NCBI GenBank assembly: GCA_905202595.1
Contig: CAJKSP010000040.1
Location: 1-22,569 of the forward strand
Source of the DNA: an uncultured Sutterella sp.
GTDB lineage: Bacteria; Pseudomonadota; Gammaproteobacteria; Burkholderiales; Burkholderiaceae_F
Length of the DNA stretch: 22,569 bases
Reading direction: 5' to 3'
Below the pieces are notes generated by a model that saw only the letters and a program-made list of their open reading frames with translations, searched no databases and was not told where the DNA came from. The translations under genes were made by a program, and so were the position numbers. Numbering within the stretch: the stretch's first letter is position 1; each line of letters opens with the position of its first letter. Shown here piece by piece: positions 1 to 6,998 of this stretch.

Positions 1-56
1 CAGCCGCGATCCATTTTGATTTCATCCCGCGCAGCAGGGGAGCGGCGGGAGCGTGA

Positions 57-125
57 AGCCGAGAGAGGCTCGGCTGGGCTTGATTGATGCGGGCGCGCTT
101 GGTGCGGCAGGACTGGTTGCCGCAC
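57..125. other. Two hairpins in the leader before the Arg/Asp-repeat gene
   Basis: Two perfect inverted repeats are visible. The first has 7-bp arms (AGCCGAG at 57-63, CTCGGCT at 69-75) with a 5-nt loop. The second has 8-bp arms (GTGCGGCA at 102-109, TGCCGCAC at 118-125) with an 8-nt loop, followed only by TTTAG. The second could be a weak terminator of a gene upstream of the window. I see no coding region in 1-254 on either strand; an alanine-rich reverse reading frame reaching into it is a shadow of the repeat gene. Confidence 0.4.
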
Positions 126-254
126 TTTAGAAGAGGCGGCCCGCAGGCTTGCTGAATGACGTTTAGATTTCCTTCACTTTTTCCCGCGTCCGCGTGAAAT
201 GCAAAGGCGCCGGCGCGCGGCAATTCGACTTTTTTGAGATTGAGGTTTAGAGCT

Positions 255-956
255 ATGGCTATGGATCGCAAACCCTGGCAGGGCGGCAACGGCCCCCGCC
301 GCTTCGAACGCAACGACCGCTTTGAGCGCAGCGACCGCACGGAGCGCTTCAACCGCTTTGACCGCGCCGATCGCGATGATCGCTTCGATCGCGACGACCG
401 ATTCAACCGCGAGGATCGCGGCGATCGCTTCGATCGCGGCTTCGGCCGTCATGACCGCGATGACCGCGGCTACCGCGCCGATCGCGGCTTCGGCGGCGAG
501 CGCCGCAGCTACGAGCCGCGCGGCGGCTTCCACCGCGGCGGCGACCGCCGCTTTGACGGCCGCGGCCGCCGCGATGACTTCGGCGTGCGTTCGGGTCCGC
601 GCGCTCGCGCCTATGACGAGCGCCGCTACGCTGCACGCAGCGAATTTGCTAAGAATGCCGTCGTGAAGATTGACGCCGACATCGCCGACTTCTTCGGCAG
701 CCCCGAAGCCGTGAACAAGGCGCTTCGCCTGCTCATTGATGCGGCGCGCTGCGTGAAGTTCCCGCAGCAGCCCGAGGCTGTGGAGCCTGAAACGGCGGCG
801 GCCATTTTTGCTGACGATGATTTTGCCGACGACGATGAGGATGCCTACGGCGAAGAAGAAAAGGCTGAAGCGGCTGAAGCCGGTGAGGCCGCCGATGCGG
901 CTGAAGAGCCTGCCGAGGCTTCTTCCGAGGCTCCTGCGCCGAAGCAGGCCGACTGA
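255..956 (+). CDS. Arg/Asp-repeat low-complexity protein with acidic tail, function unknown
   Basis: I do not recognise this 233-residue protein. Residues 14-123 are dominated by DR, DRF, DRD and RGF units, with almost alternating opposite charges and some Gly/Phe/Tyr, so they are very likely disordered. Residues about 132-172 (AKNAVVKIDADIADFFGSPE, then an amphipathic helix-like stretch ending ALRLLIDAARCVKF) look like a small folded segment. Residues 179-233 form an acidic Ala/Glu/Asp tail. The ATG at 255 has GAGG at 242-245 at a good distance; an upstream in-frame TTG at 234 lacks support. There is no signal peptide or membrane segment. By analogy, RG/RD-rich disordered regions often bind nucleic acid or drive condensates, but nothing here proves it. 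It stands alone ahead of glpK, separated by 271 bp and a hairpin. Confidence 0.75.
   Translation: MAMDRKPWQGGNGPRRFERNDRFERSDRTERFNRFDRADRDDRFDRDDRFNREDRGDRFDRGFGRHDRDDRGYRADRGFGGERRSYEPRGGFHRGGDRRFDGRGRRDDFGVRSGPRARAYDERRYAARSEFAKNAVVKIDADIADFFGSPEAVNKALRLLIDAARCVKFPQQPEAVEPETAAAIFADDDFADDDEDAYGEEEKAEAAEAGEAADAAEEPAEASSEAPAPKQAD
300..560 (+). repeat. Degenerate codon-level repeat encoding DR/DRF units
   Basis: The coding DNA repeats GAYCGC units. A 16-bp block GATCGCTTCGATCGCG occurs exactly at 378-393 and 423-438, and a 15-bp block GATCGCGGCTTCGGC occurs exactly at 433-447 and 480-494. The unit length is irregular (multiples of 3 nt), as expected for a low-complexity coding repeat grown by in-frame slippage or unequal exchange. 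It is not a CRISPR array because there are no spacers of constant length. Confidence 0.7.
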
Positions 957-1034
957 AAGGAGCAGCGGCTCTGAAGCGGCCGCGCTCTTCCCTGAAGCGG
1001 AGTCCTAGCGGAAGCTGGGCTGCAGTCGGATTTT

Positions 1035-1061
1035 CGGGCCAGCGCTTGAAGCGCTGGCCCG
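1035..1061. terminator. Perfect 13-bp hairpin without U-tract between repeat gene and glpK
   Basis: CGGGCCAGCGCTT at 1035-1047 and AAGCGCTGGCCCG at 1049-1061 are exact complements around one base, so the real loop is 3-5 nt. No T-run follows on either strand. It could stop transcription weakly or act as an mRNA 3' stabiliser. The remaining 957-1227 sequence shows nothing else I can support. Confidence 0.4.
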
Positions 1062-1227
1062 AAGCGCCTAAGCCCGTGAAAAACCGCGCTCCGCTACAAT
1101 AAATTGATGGCCTTACGGATTTTTCCGATCGCCTTCGAACGCTTCTGAGCGCTTCCGCGCGGCCCTTAAGCCTCGCAGAAGCGTCTTCGAGTAGCCTCTT
1201 CGCAGCACAACAGCACTTCGGGCCGCC

Positions 1228-2718
1228 ATGCAGTATGTCCTCGCACTAGACCAGGGAACGACCAGCTCCCGGGCGCTTCTCTTCGATCGCCGCGCGCAGA
1301 TCACCGCGCTTTCGCAGCTGGAGTTTCCGCAGCACTTCCCGTTTCCGGGCTTGGTCGAGCATGATGCAATGGACATCTGGCGTACGGAGCTCGCCGCCGC
1401 GCGGGCTGTGCTTCGCGAAGCTGACGCCAAGCCTGAGGATGTCGCCGCCATCGGCGTGACCAATCAGCGCGAGACAACGATCATCTGGGACCGCAGCACG
1501 GGCGAGCCCATTGCGCCTGCCATCGTCTGGCAGGACCGGCGTACGGACGAGCGCTGCGCTTTCTATCGGCGCGAGGGCTTCGAGCCAGTGATCGCCGGCA
1601 AGACCGGCCTGCGGCTCGATCCCTATTTCTCGGCAACGAAGATCGAGTGGATCCTCAACCATGTTCCCGGCGCTCGCGAGCGCGCAGAGCGCGGGGAGCT
1701 CGCTTTCGGCACCGTCGACAGCTGGCTCGTCTGGAATCTCACTGGCGGCGCTTCGCATGTGATCGACGTGTCGAACGCCTCGCGCACGCTGCTCTGCGAC
1801 ATCAGCACCGGGCAGTGGGACGACGAACTGCTGCAGATCTTCAACATACCGCTGGCGATCTTGCCCCAGATCGTGCCTTCTTCGGGCATTGTCGGCATGA
1901 CGGATCCGGCGCTTTTCGGCGCGGCGATTCCGATTGCCGGCATGGCGGGCGACCAGCAGGCTGCCGCTTTTGGGCAGGCTTGCTTCAAGCCCGGCATGGC
2001 GAAGAACACCTATGGAACGGGCGGCTTCCTCCTGATGAACATCGGAGATGAGTTCCGCCAGAGCACGAACCGCCTCATCACTACAGCGGCGTGGAAGCTC
2101 GGCCGCGAGCCGCTGCACTATGCGCTCGAAGGCAGCGTCTTCATTGCCGGCGCAGTCGTGCAGTGGCTTCGAGACGGACTCAAGTTCTTCGAGAGCGCTA
2201 GCGAAGTGGAGGCGCTTGCTCGGGAAGTGCCCGACAACGGCGGCGTCTATCTCGTGCCCGCCTTCGTCGGCCTCGGCGCGCCGCATTGGGACAGCGAAGC
2301 GCGCGGGCTGCTCATCGGACTCACTCGCGGCACCACCCGCGCGCACATTGCGCGCGCGGCGCTCGAGGCTATTGCCTTCCAGTGCGCGGAGGTGCTCGAC
2401 GCCATGCAGCGCGACGCGAGAACCGCGCTGCGGGAGCTGCGCGTCGACGGCGGCGCTTCGCGCAACAACCTCCTCCTGCAGTTTCAGGCCGACATTTCGG
2501 GCGTGCCCGTCGTGCGGCCGGCTATCACCGAGACGACAGCGCTCGGCGCGGCGCTTCTTGCAGGCCTTGCGGCCGGCGTTTGGAGCGGCTGCGATGAAAT
2601 CTCTTCCATGTGGCGCATCGATCGGGTTTTCGAACCCGCGATGAGCCTCGATCAAAGAGAATCCCTCATGAACCAATGGGCACGCGCCGTGGGGCGCGCC
2701 CGCAAATGGAATCTGTGA
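1228..2718 (+). CDS. glpK: Glycerol kinase
   Basis: Phosphorylates glycerol with ATP to sn-glycerol 3-phosphate, the first step of glycerol use in the cytoplasm. The 496 residues match the family length. FGGY-kinase marks run in order: phosphate-binding LALDQGTTSSRALLFD (5-20), TNQRETTIIWD (78-88), YFSATKIEWIL (133-143), GMAGDQQAA with the probable catalytic base Asp242, GTGGFLLMN (263-271), VDGGASRNNLLLQFQAD (407-422), and the C-terminal ETTALGAALLAGLA. The ATG at 1228 gives the normal N-terminus, although its Shine-Dalgarno is poor. The stop is 2 nt from the glpD start, so the two are translationally close and surely co-transcribed. Its product is the substrate of the next enzyme. No glpF transporter or glpR repressor lies in the window. 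Confidence 0.97.
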   Translation: MQYVLALDQGTTSSRALLFDRRAQITALSQLEFPQHFPFPGLVEHDAMDIWRTELAAARAVLREADAKPEDVAAIGVTNQRETTIIWDRSTGEPIAPAIVWQDRRTDERCAFYRREGFEPVIAGKTGLRLDPYFSATKIEWILNHVPGARERAERGELAFGTVDSWLVWNLTGGASHVIDVSNASRTLLCDISTGQWDDELLQIFNIPLAILPQIVPSSGIVGMTDPALFGAAIPIAGMAGDQQAAAFGQACFKPGMAKNTYGTGGFLLMNIGDEFRQSTNRLITTAAWKLGREPLHYALEGSVFIAGAVVQWLRDGLKFFESASEVEALAREVPDNGGVYLVPAFVGLGAPHWDSEARGLLIGLTRGTTRAHIARAALEAIAFQCAEVLDAMQRDARTALRELRVDGGASRNNLLLQFQADISGVPVVRPAITETTALGAALLAGLAAGVWSGCDEISSMWRIDRVFEPAMSLDQRESLMNQWARAVGRARKWNL

Positions 2719-2720
2719 CC

Positions 2721-4283
2721 ATGGCAGAAGAACTCAAACCGATCGTGCGCGAGGAACAGCTCGCCCGTCTTCGTGAAGACACCCTTTGGGACGTCGTTGT
2801 CATCGGCGGCGGCGCTACGGGTGCGGGCATCGCCGTCGACGCCGCTACCCGCGGCCTCAAGACCGTTCTTCTCGACGCGCAGGACTTCGCCGCGGGCACG
2901 TCCTCGCGCTCGACGAAGCTCATTCACGGCGGCGTGCGCTATATGAAGAACCCGCGCGACTGGGGACTCGTGCGCGAGGCGCTCAAAGAGCGCCGCATTC
3001 TGATTCAGAACGCGCCGCAGCTCGTGCATGCCAAGCCTTTCATTCTGCCCTGCTACAAGAAGTGGGAGCGCGAGTACTACACGGTAGGCCTCGGCATTTA
3101 TGCTGCGATGACCTACGGCGGCTACGGCATCGGTCGTACCTCGAGCCTGTCGGCTGCAGAAACGCTTTCGCGCCTGCCGGGCGTAAAGCCAGAAGGCCTC
3201 ATGGGCGGCGTGCAGTTCTACGACGGCCAGTTCGATGACGCTCGCCTTGACGTGGCGCTGATGCGCACGGCCTTCAATCACGGCGCAGCGGTCGTGAACT
3301 ACATGCCGGTGACGGCCATCGAGCGCAAGAACGGCTGGATTCAGTCCGTGACGGCGACCGACAAGGAAACCGGCGAGGCGATCCGCATCCGCACGAAGAT
3401 GGTCTTCAATGCAGCCGGCCCGTGGGTCGATTCGATCCGCCGCCTTGTCGATCCGGAAGCGTCGACGCTGGTTCGCGTAGCCCGCGGCTCGCATATCCTG
3501 CTCGACAAGTCTTTCATGCCTGGCGAAACGGGCATGCTCATTCCGAAGACCCGCGACGGCCGCGTGCTTTTCTGCATTCCCTGGCACGGCATGCTGCTCG
3601 TGGGCACGACGGATGTCGAGCAGCGCGAAGCGGACTTCAACCCGCAGGCGACCGAAGAAGAGATCTCCTTCATGATCGAAACGGCGCAGGGCTACCTTGC
3701 CAAGCCCATCACGCGCGCCGACGTGAAGGCCGCGTTCTCTGGCCTCCGTCCGCTCTACAACCCGGCCGCAACGGGTTCGGCGGGCTCGACGGCAAAGGTT
3801 TCCCGCGAGCATGCCGTCATTCCCGAATACGGCAACATGATCACAGTGACCGGCGGCAAGTGGACGGCCTATCGCAATATGGCCGAGCACGCCATGCTCG
3901 TCGCCACGATGCGCCACCTCATCGCGCCGCGCCTCTGCGTGACGAAGACGCTGCCGATTCACTGCGACGAGCGCTGGGATCCGGCGGCGCTCGAAATTGA
4001 AGCAGAAAAGAGCGATGCGGCCGACGAGCGCGTGTGCGAATACGCAGTCTACTGCCACGACTACGAGTGCGCCCGTACGGCTGAGGACGTGCTCTTCCGC
4101 CGTCTGCGCCTCGGTCAGATGAATGAAGCGCGCACGAAGGCGCTGTTGCCTAAGGTGGAAGCGGCGCTTGCCGCCCGCGCCAAGGCGGCGCCGGATGCGC
4201 AGGCGGCTGCGCCGCAGGCTGAGTCTGCGCCTGAGGCCGCGCCTGCCGAAGCGTCCGAGAAGTCGGACAAGGCAGACAAGTAA
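2721..4283 (+). CDS. glpD: Aerobic glycerol-3-phosphate dehydrogenase (FAD)
   Basis: Oxidises glycerol 3-phosphate to dihydroxyacetone phosphate at the inner face of the membrane and passes electrons to quinone. The N-terminal FAD fold is clear: VVVIGGGATGAGIA (25-38, GxGxxG type), followed by GTSSRSTKLIHGGVRYM, a GlpD/GlpA signature. FNAAGPWVD and VTGGKWTAYRNMAE further on also fit. I chose the ATG at 2721 (MAEELKPIV); an in-frame ATG at 2706 would overlap glpK by 13 nt, and the frame stays open back to 2610. The 520 residues exceed the roughly 500 of E. coli GlpD. The surplus is a low-complexity Ala/Pro/Glu/Lys tail (about 485-520) that is probably disordered and not needed for catalysis. 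Confidence 0.96.
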   Translation: MAEELKPIVREEQLARLREDTLWDVVVIGGGATGAGIAVDAATRGLKTVLLDAQDFAAGTSSRSTKLIHGGVRYMKNPRDWGLVREALKERRILIQNAPQLVHAKPFILPCYKKWEREYYTVGLGIYAAMTYGGYGIGRTSSLSAAETLSRLPGVKPEGLMGGVQFYDGQFDDARLDVALMRTAFNHGAAVVNYMPVTAIERKNGWIQSVTATDKETGEAIRIRTKMVFNAAGPWVDSIRRLVDPEASTLVRVARGSHILLDKSFMPGETGMLIPKTRDGRVLFCIPWHGMLLVGTTDVEQREADFNPQATEEEISFMIETAQGYLAKPITRADVKAAFSGLRPLYNPAATGSAGSTAKVSREHAVIPEYGNMITVTGGKWTAYRNMAEHAMLVATMRHLIAPRLCVTKTLPIHCDERWDPAALEIEAEKSDAADERVCEYAVYCHDYECARTAEDVLFRRLRLGQMNEARTKALLPKVEAALAARAKAAPDAQAAAPQAESAPEAAPAEASEKSDKADK

Positions 4284-4317
4284 GCCTTTGCTCAAGGCGC
4301 TGCGCTGACTGACGTCG

Positions 4318-4333
4318 GGATGCCGCGGCATCC
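4318..4333. other. 16-bp perfect palindrome after glpD
   Basis: GGATGCCGCGGCATCC is fully self-complementary and lies 35 nt after the glpD stop, upstream of the better terminator at 4374. It may be part of a two-hairpin transcript end. Confidence 0.4.
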
Positions 4334-4373
4334 GCAGCATCAGGCAGCGCCGAAGAAGCGAAGATTCCGCCGA

Positions 4374-4409
4374 CCGGGGAAAGGTGCGCCTTTCTCCGGC
4401 GTTTTCTTT
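4374..4409 (+). terminator. Intrinsic terminator of glpK-glpD
   Basis: An 11-bp stem (4374-4384 with 4389-4399, one G-U pair), loop TGCG, then GTTTTCTTT. It lies 90 nt after the glpD stop and only 20 nt ahead of the marC-type start, so it separates the two transcripts or attenuates the second. Confidence 0.75.
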
Positions 4410-4429
4410 GCAGAGCAGGAGTTCGTCTT

Positions 4430-5032
4430 ATGGAACACAGCTTCTGGGGCGGCCTGATGCTTATGGTGCTCATGGCCGATCCGCTCGGGAACATTCCCGT
4501 GTCGATCTCGTGCATGAAGAATGTGCCGAACAATCGGCGCCTCTATGTGCTTGCGCGAGAGCATGTGATCGCAGGCGTGACGCTACTCTTGGCGATGTTC
4601 TTCGGCAAGTCCTTTCTTGCAGCGATCGGGCTTTCGGATGCGGCACTGTCCATTGGCGGCGCCGTCATCGTGATGCTGATGGCGATCCGCATGGTCTTTC
4701 CGTCGCCAGAGGGCGTCTTCGGCAACGTGCCGGGCGGCGAGCCGCTCATCGTGCCGCTTGCCATTCCCGCCATTGCAGGGCCTTCGACCCTTGCGACCAT
4801 CATGATGCTCGGCGCGGCAGGGCCGGAGCGCTTCCTCGAATGGGGTGCAGTGGTCGTGATCACAATTGCCGTGAGCTTCTGCGTGCTGGCGTCTGCCGAT
4901 TGGCTCGAGCGGCATTTGGGCAACAAGATCACGCTCGCCTTCGAGCGCCTGACGGGCCTCATCCTCGCCATGATGGCGACGCAGATGTTCCTCACGGGCG
5001 TCGCTTCCTACATCAAGAGCCTGCAGGTGTAG
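4430..5032 (+). CDS. MarC family integral membrane protein (YhgN-like)
   Basis: A 200-residue polytopic inner-membrane protein with about six hydrophobic segments. MarC/UPF0056 marks are MADPLGNIP (15-23), SIGGAVIVMLMAIRMVFPS (74-92), IVPLAIPAIAGPSTLAT (107-123) and the C-terminal ERLTGLILAMMATQMFLTG (172-190). The spacing and wording resemble E. coli YhgN more than MarC itself. The molecular function of the family is not established; the old multiple-antibiotic-resistance link is doubtful. AGGAG at 4417-4421 sits 8 nt before the ATG. It is flanked by terminators on both sides, so it is a monocistronic unit whose promoter must lie within or before the upstream terminator. Confidence 0.92.
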   Translation: MEHSFWGGLMLMVLMADPLGNIPVSISCMKNVPNNRRLYVLAREHVIAGVTLLLAMFFGKSFLAAIGLSDAALSIGGAVIVMLMAIRMVFPSPEGVFGNVPGGEPLIVPLAIPAIAGPSTLATIMMLGAAGPERFLEWGAVVVITIAVSFCVLASADWLERHLGNKITLAFERLTGLILAMMATQMFLTGVASYIKSLQV

Positions 5033-5059
5033 GACGTGCGCTGCGCATGAAAAGCGAGG

Positions 5060-5100
5060 AAAAAAGAGGACGCTTTCCGCTGGACAGCGTCCTTTTTATT
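5060..5100 (+). terminator. Intrinsic terminator of the MarC-family gene
   Basis: AGGACGCT (5067-5074) pairs with AGCGTCCT (5086-5093) around an 11-nt loop. The A-run before the stem and TTTTTATT after it could let it work in both directions. It begins within 30 nt of the stop codon. Confidence 0.85.
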
Positions 5101-5280
5101 CGGATAAAATCCGCAATCTGACTTTGCTTCCGGTGCGGATTGCTCCCCATTTTCCACTGGCACCGCACGCCGGGACAAATGTCGGAAGCCCAAATTGAAG
5201 AAAAGCAGCCGGCGGCCGCAAGGCCGCCGATTGATTGAACCATTGGGGCTCGCGCCCTGGCGCGTCTAAAGACGGCGCCA
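5101..5280 (+). promoter_or_regulatory. Structured leader upstream of rplM
   Basis: This non-coding stretch holds several pairings. CGGAT (5101-5105) pairs with ATCCG (5109-5113); the competing ATCCGC (5109-5114) can pair with GCGGAT (5135-5140). A perfect 8-bp stem lies at 5210-5217/5222-5229, capped by a GCAA tetraloop. A 10-bp stem with one bulge lies at 5258-5267/5270-5280. The leader fits the habit of ribosomal-protein operons of carrying autoregulatory RNA, but I cannot match it to a named leader. I could not place a convincing promoter. Confidence 0.45.
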
Positions 5281-5331
5281 TCCGTTGCGTCGGAGCGCTT
5301 CGAGCCCGCTTTACAGAATTAGGTGAACGCA

Positions 5332-5760
5332 ATGAAGACCTTCTCGGCCAAGCCGCTTGAGGTTAAGCGCGACTGGTTCGTGGTCGATGCCAGTGACAAG
5401 GTGCTCGGCCGTCTGGCCGCGGAAATCGCTCTGCGCCTTCGCGGCAAGCACAAGCCCGAATACACGCCGCACGTTGACTGCGGTGACTTCATCGTCGTCG
5501 TGAACGCTGAAAAGCTCGTCATGACTGCTGAAAAGGCGACGAAGAAGACCTACTACCGCCACACGGGCTACCCCGGCGGCGTCCGCGAAACCACGTTCCG
5601 CGAAATGCAGGAAAAGCATCCGGGCCGCGCCCTTGAGATCGCTGTCCGCGGCATGCTCCCGAAGGGACGTCTCGGCTACGCGATGATCAAGAAGCTCAAG
5701 ATCTACGCCGGCGCCGAACATCCGCATACGGCCCAGCAGCCCAAGGTTCTCGATCTCTAA
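5332..5760 (+). CDS. rplM: 50S ribosomal protein L13
   Basis: Assembly-stage protein of the large ribosomal subunit that binds 23S rRNA. The ATG at 5332 gives 142 residues, the same as E. coli L13, starting MKTFSAKPLEVKRDW. A GTG at 5323 in frame is part of the Shine-Dalgarno AGGTGA (5321-5326), so I reject it as the start. Family marks are VLGRLAAEIALRLRGKHK, YTPHVDCGDFIVVVNA, YRHTGYPGG, and GMLPKGRLGYAMIKKLKIYAG with the conserved end HTAQQPKVLDL. rpsI follows after 15 nt, the classic L13-S9 operon. Codon use is strongly biased to preferred codons, as expected for high expression. Confidence 0.98.
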   Translation: MKTFSAKPLEVKRDWFVVDASDKVLGRLAAEIALRLRGKHKPEYTPHVDCGDFIVVVNAEKLVMTAEKATKKTYYRHTGYPGGVRETTFREMQEKHPGRALEIAVRGMLPKGRLGYAMIKKLKIYAGAEHPHTAQQPKVLDL

Positions 5761-5775
5761 GGAAGGGTTTTGAAG

Positions 5776-6168
5776 ATGATTGGCACCTACAACTACGGCA
5801 CCGGCCGTCGCAAGAGCTCCGTCGCTCGCGTCTTCATCAAGCGCGGCACCGGCAAGATCACGATCAACGGCCGTCCGCTCGATCAGTACTTCCAGCGTGA
5901 AACGGGCCGCATGGTCGTCATGCAGCCGCTGCAGCTCACGGAAAACACCGAGACGTTCGACATCATGGTCAACGTCGCCGGCGGCGGCGAGTCCGGTCAG
6001 GCCGGTGCAGTCCGCCACGGCATCACGCGCGCTCTGATCGACTACGACGCCGGCCTCAAGTCCGTGCTGTCGAACGCCGGCCTCGTTACGCGCGACGCCC
6101 GCGAAGTCGAACGCAAGAAGGTGGGTCTGCGCAAGGCTCGCCGCGCCAAGCAGTTCAGCAAGCGCTAA
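5776..6168 (+). CDS. rpsI: 30S ribosomal protein S9
   Basis: Small-subunit protein whose C-terminal tail reaches the decoding centre and contacts P-site tRNA. The ATG at 5776 gives 130 residues, the E. coli length, and GGAAGGG (5761-5767) lies 8 nt before it; the TTG at 5770 is not needed. Marks are YGTGRRKSSVARVF, GKITINGRPLDQYF, the GGGESGQAGAVRHGI loop, and the basic C-terminus KVGLRKARRAKQFSKR with the terminal Lys-Arg that touches tRNA. It is co-transcribed with rplM and followed by a strong terminator. Confidence 0.98.
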   Translation: MIGTYNYGTGRRKSSVARVFIKRGTGKITINGRPLDQYFQRETGRMVVMQPLQLTENTETFDIMVNVAGGGESGQAGAVRHGITRALIDYDAGLKSVLSNAGLVTRDAREVERKKVGLRKARRAKQFSKR

Positions 6169-6264
6169 TCCGCTTTTTGGATCTGCCGCCCGAAGGGCGC
6201 TGTCTTCAAGGCGCCATGCGGGCGGGCTCATGGAAGCGTTCGCGCTTCCCTGGCCTCAAGGCTC

Positions 6265-6301
6265 AAGCCGCCGAATCCCTTTTCGGGACGGCGGCTTTTT
6301 T
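6265..6301 (+). terminator. Intrinsic terminator of rplM-rpsI
   Basis: AAGCCGCCG (6265-6273) pairs with CGGCGGCTT (6289-6297), with an inner TCCC/GGGA stem and a TTTTC loop, then a run of six T. It lies about 100 nt after rpsI. Between stop and stem I see no gene. Confidence 0.92.
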
Positions 6302-6444
6302 CATGCCTGCGGCTTGTGCGGCAGCATATCTGCAAAACGTTTCGGGAAAGTCTCGATGCGAGGGCGGTTTGGTGTAGGATAGCCGCTTCAGAAATTAAGC
6401 CGCGCCGCAGAGCGGGACCGCTTGGGTCTGCCTCGGGCGCCAGA

Positions 6445-6449
6445 GAGGG
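6445..6449 (+). promoter_or_regulatory. Ribosome binding site that decides the erpA start
   Basis: GAGGG directly abuts the first ATG (6450), which is too close for use, but sits 9 nt before the second in-frame ATG at 6459. This favours the shorter protein. Confidence 0.6.
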
Positions 6450-6458
6450 ATGAATCAA

Positions 6459-6842
6459 ATGACTGAAGCGAACACCGCCGCTGCTGCGCAGCAGGAAGAA
6501 GTGCCGCAGCTGCCGGATCCCATCATCTTTACCGATGCGGCTGTGAATAAGGTGCGCGATCTGATGAAGGAAGAAGGCAACCCCAACCTGATGCTGCGCG
6601 TCTTCGTGCAGGGCGGCGGCTGCGCCGGCTTCCAGTACGGCTTTACGTTCGACGAGACGCAGAATCCGGACGATGCCGTGATGGAGAAGGGCGGCGTGAA
6701 GCTCCTGATCGACTCCATGAGCTATCAGTATCTTGTGGGCGCCAAGATTGACTACAAGGAAGATCTGACGGGCGAACAATTCGTCATCGACAATCCGAAT
6801 GCGGTAACGACCTGCGGTTGCGGGTCTTCCTTCAGCGTTTAG
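6459..6842 (+). CDS. erpA: Iron-sulfur cluster insertion protein ErpA
   Basis: A-type carrier that takes Fe-S clusters from the assembly machinery and delivers them to apo-proteins, in E. coli including the isoprenoid enzymes IspG/IspH. The HesB/IscA fold covers about residues 22-127. The three ligand cysteines are present: Cys55 in GGGCAGFQYGF, and Cys119 and Cys121 in the TTCGCGSSFSV end. Choosing the ATG at 6459 gives 127 residues with an extra Ala/Gln-rich N-terminus of about 15 residues compared with E. coli ErpA. Position after rplM-rpsI is usual in Burkholderiales, and a terminator between them makes it a separate unit. I found no IscR-like palindrome upstream by eye. Confidence 0.94.
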   Translation: MTEANTAAAAQQEEVPQLPDPIIFTDAAVNKVRDLMKEEGNPNLMLRVFVQGGGCAGFQYGFTFDETQNPDDAVMEKGGVKLLIDSMSYQYLVGAKIDYKEDLTGEQFVIDNPNAVTTCGCGSSFSV

Positions 6843-6858
6843 TGAGCGCCGAGAAGTT

Positions 6859-6998
6859 CGCGCCACGGCGCGCTCCTCTCTGAGGAACGCTCTGAAACGG
6901 CATTTTCAAGCGGCCGGCACTGTTCATCATGTGATGAGCGATGCCGGCCGCTTGGCGTCTGGCTGAACAGTGCGTCTGCTTGAGGCGCTGCTTCAGAG
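6859..6998. repeat. Nested and overlapping inverted repeats between convergent erpA and anmK
   Basis: A 12-bp perfect stem (AAGCGGCCGGCA 6908-6919 / TGCCGGCCGCTT 6942-6953) encloses a smaller TCATC/GATGA stem. A second 10-bp perfect repeat (GCACTGTTCA 6917-6926 / TGAACAGTGC 6964-6973) shares 3 nt with the first, so both cannot fold fully at once. An outer 7-bp pair (CTCTGAA 6890-6896 / TTCAGAG 6992-6998) overlaps the anmK stop, and short hairpins sit at 6859-6872 and 6874-6886. It probably works as a two-way transcript end, although no U-tract follows the main stem. Confidence 0.6.

Noticed and set aside
234..254. TTG start for the Arg/Asp-repeat gene
   Set aside because: The ATG at 255 has GAGG at a good distance; the TTG has none.
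174..533. Alanine-rich 119-codon minus-strand frame
   Set aside because: It is the reverse reading of the GAYCGC repeats; alanine and isoleucine runs result directly from the repeat, with no independent support.
300..560. CRISPR-like periodic repeats
   Set aside because: Repeats are short, irregular, in frame and encode a low-complexity protein; there are no constant spacers and no cas genes.
2652..4340. A 562-codon open frame on the minus strand across glpD, and a 476-codon one across glpK (1246-2676)
   Set aside because: Antisense open frames are expected in GC-rich genes with biased third positions. The translations are Arg/His/Ala-rich with no family marks, while the forward frames are clear GlpD and GlpK.
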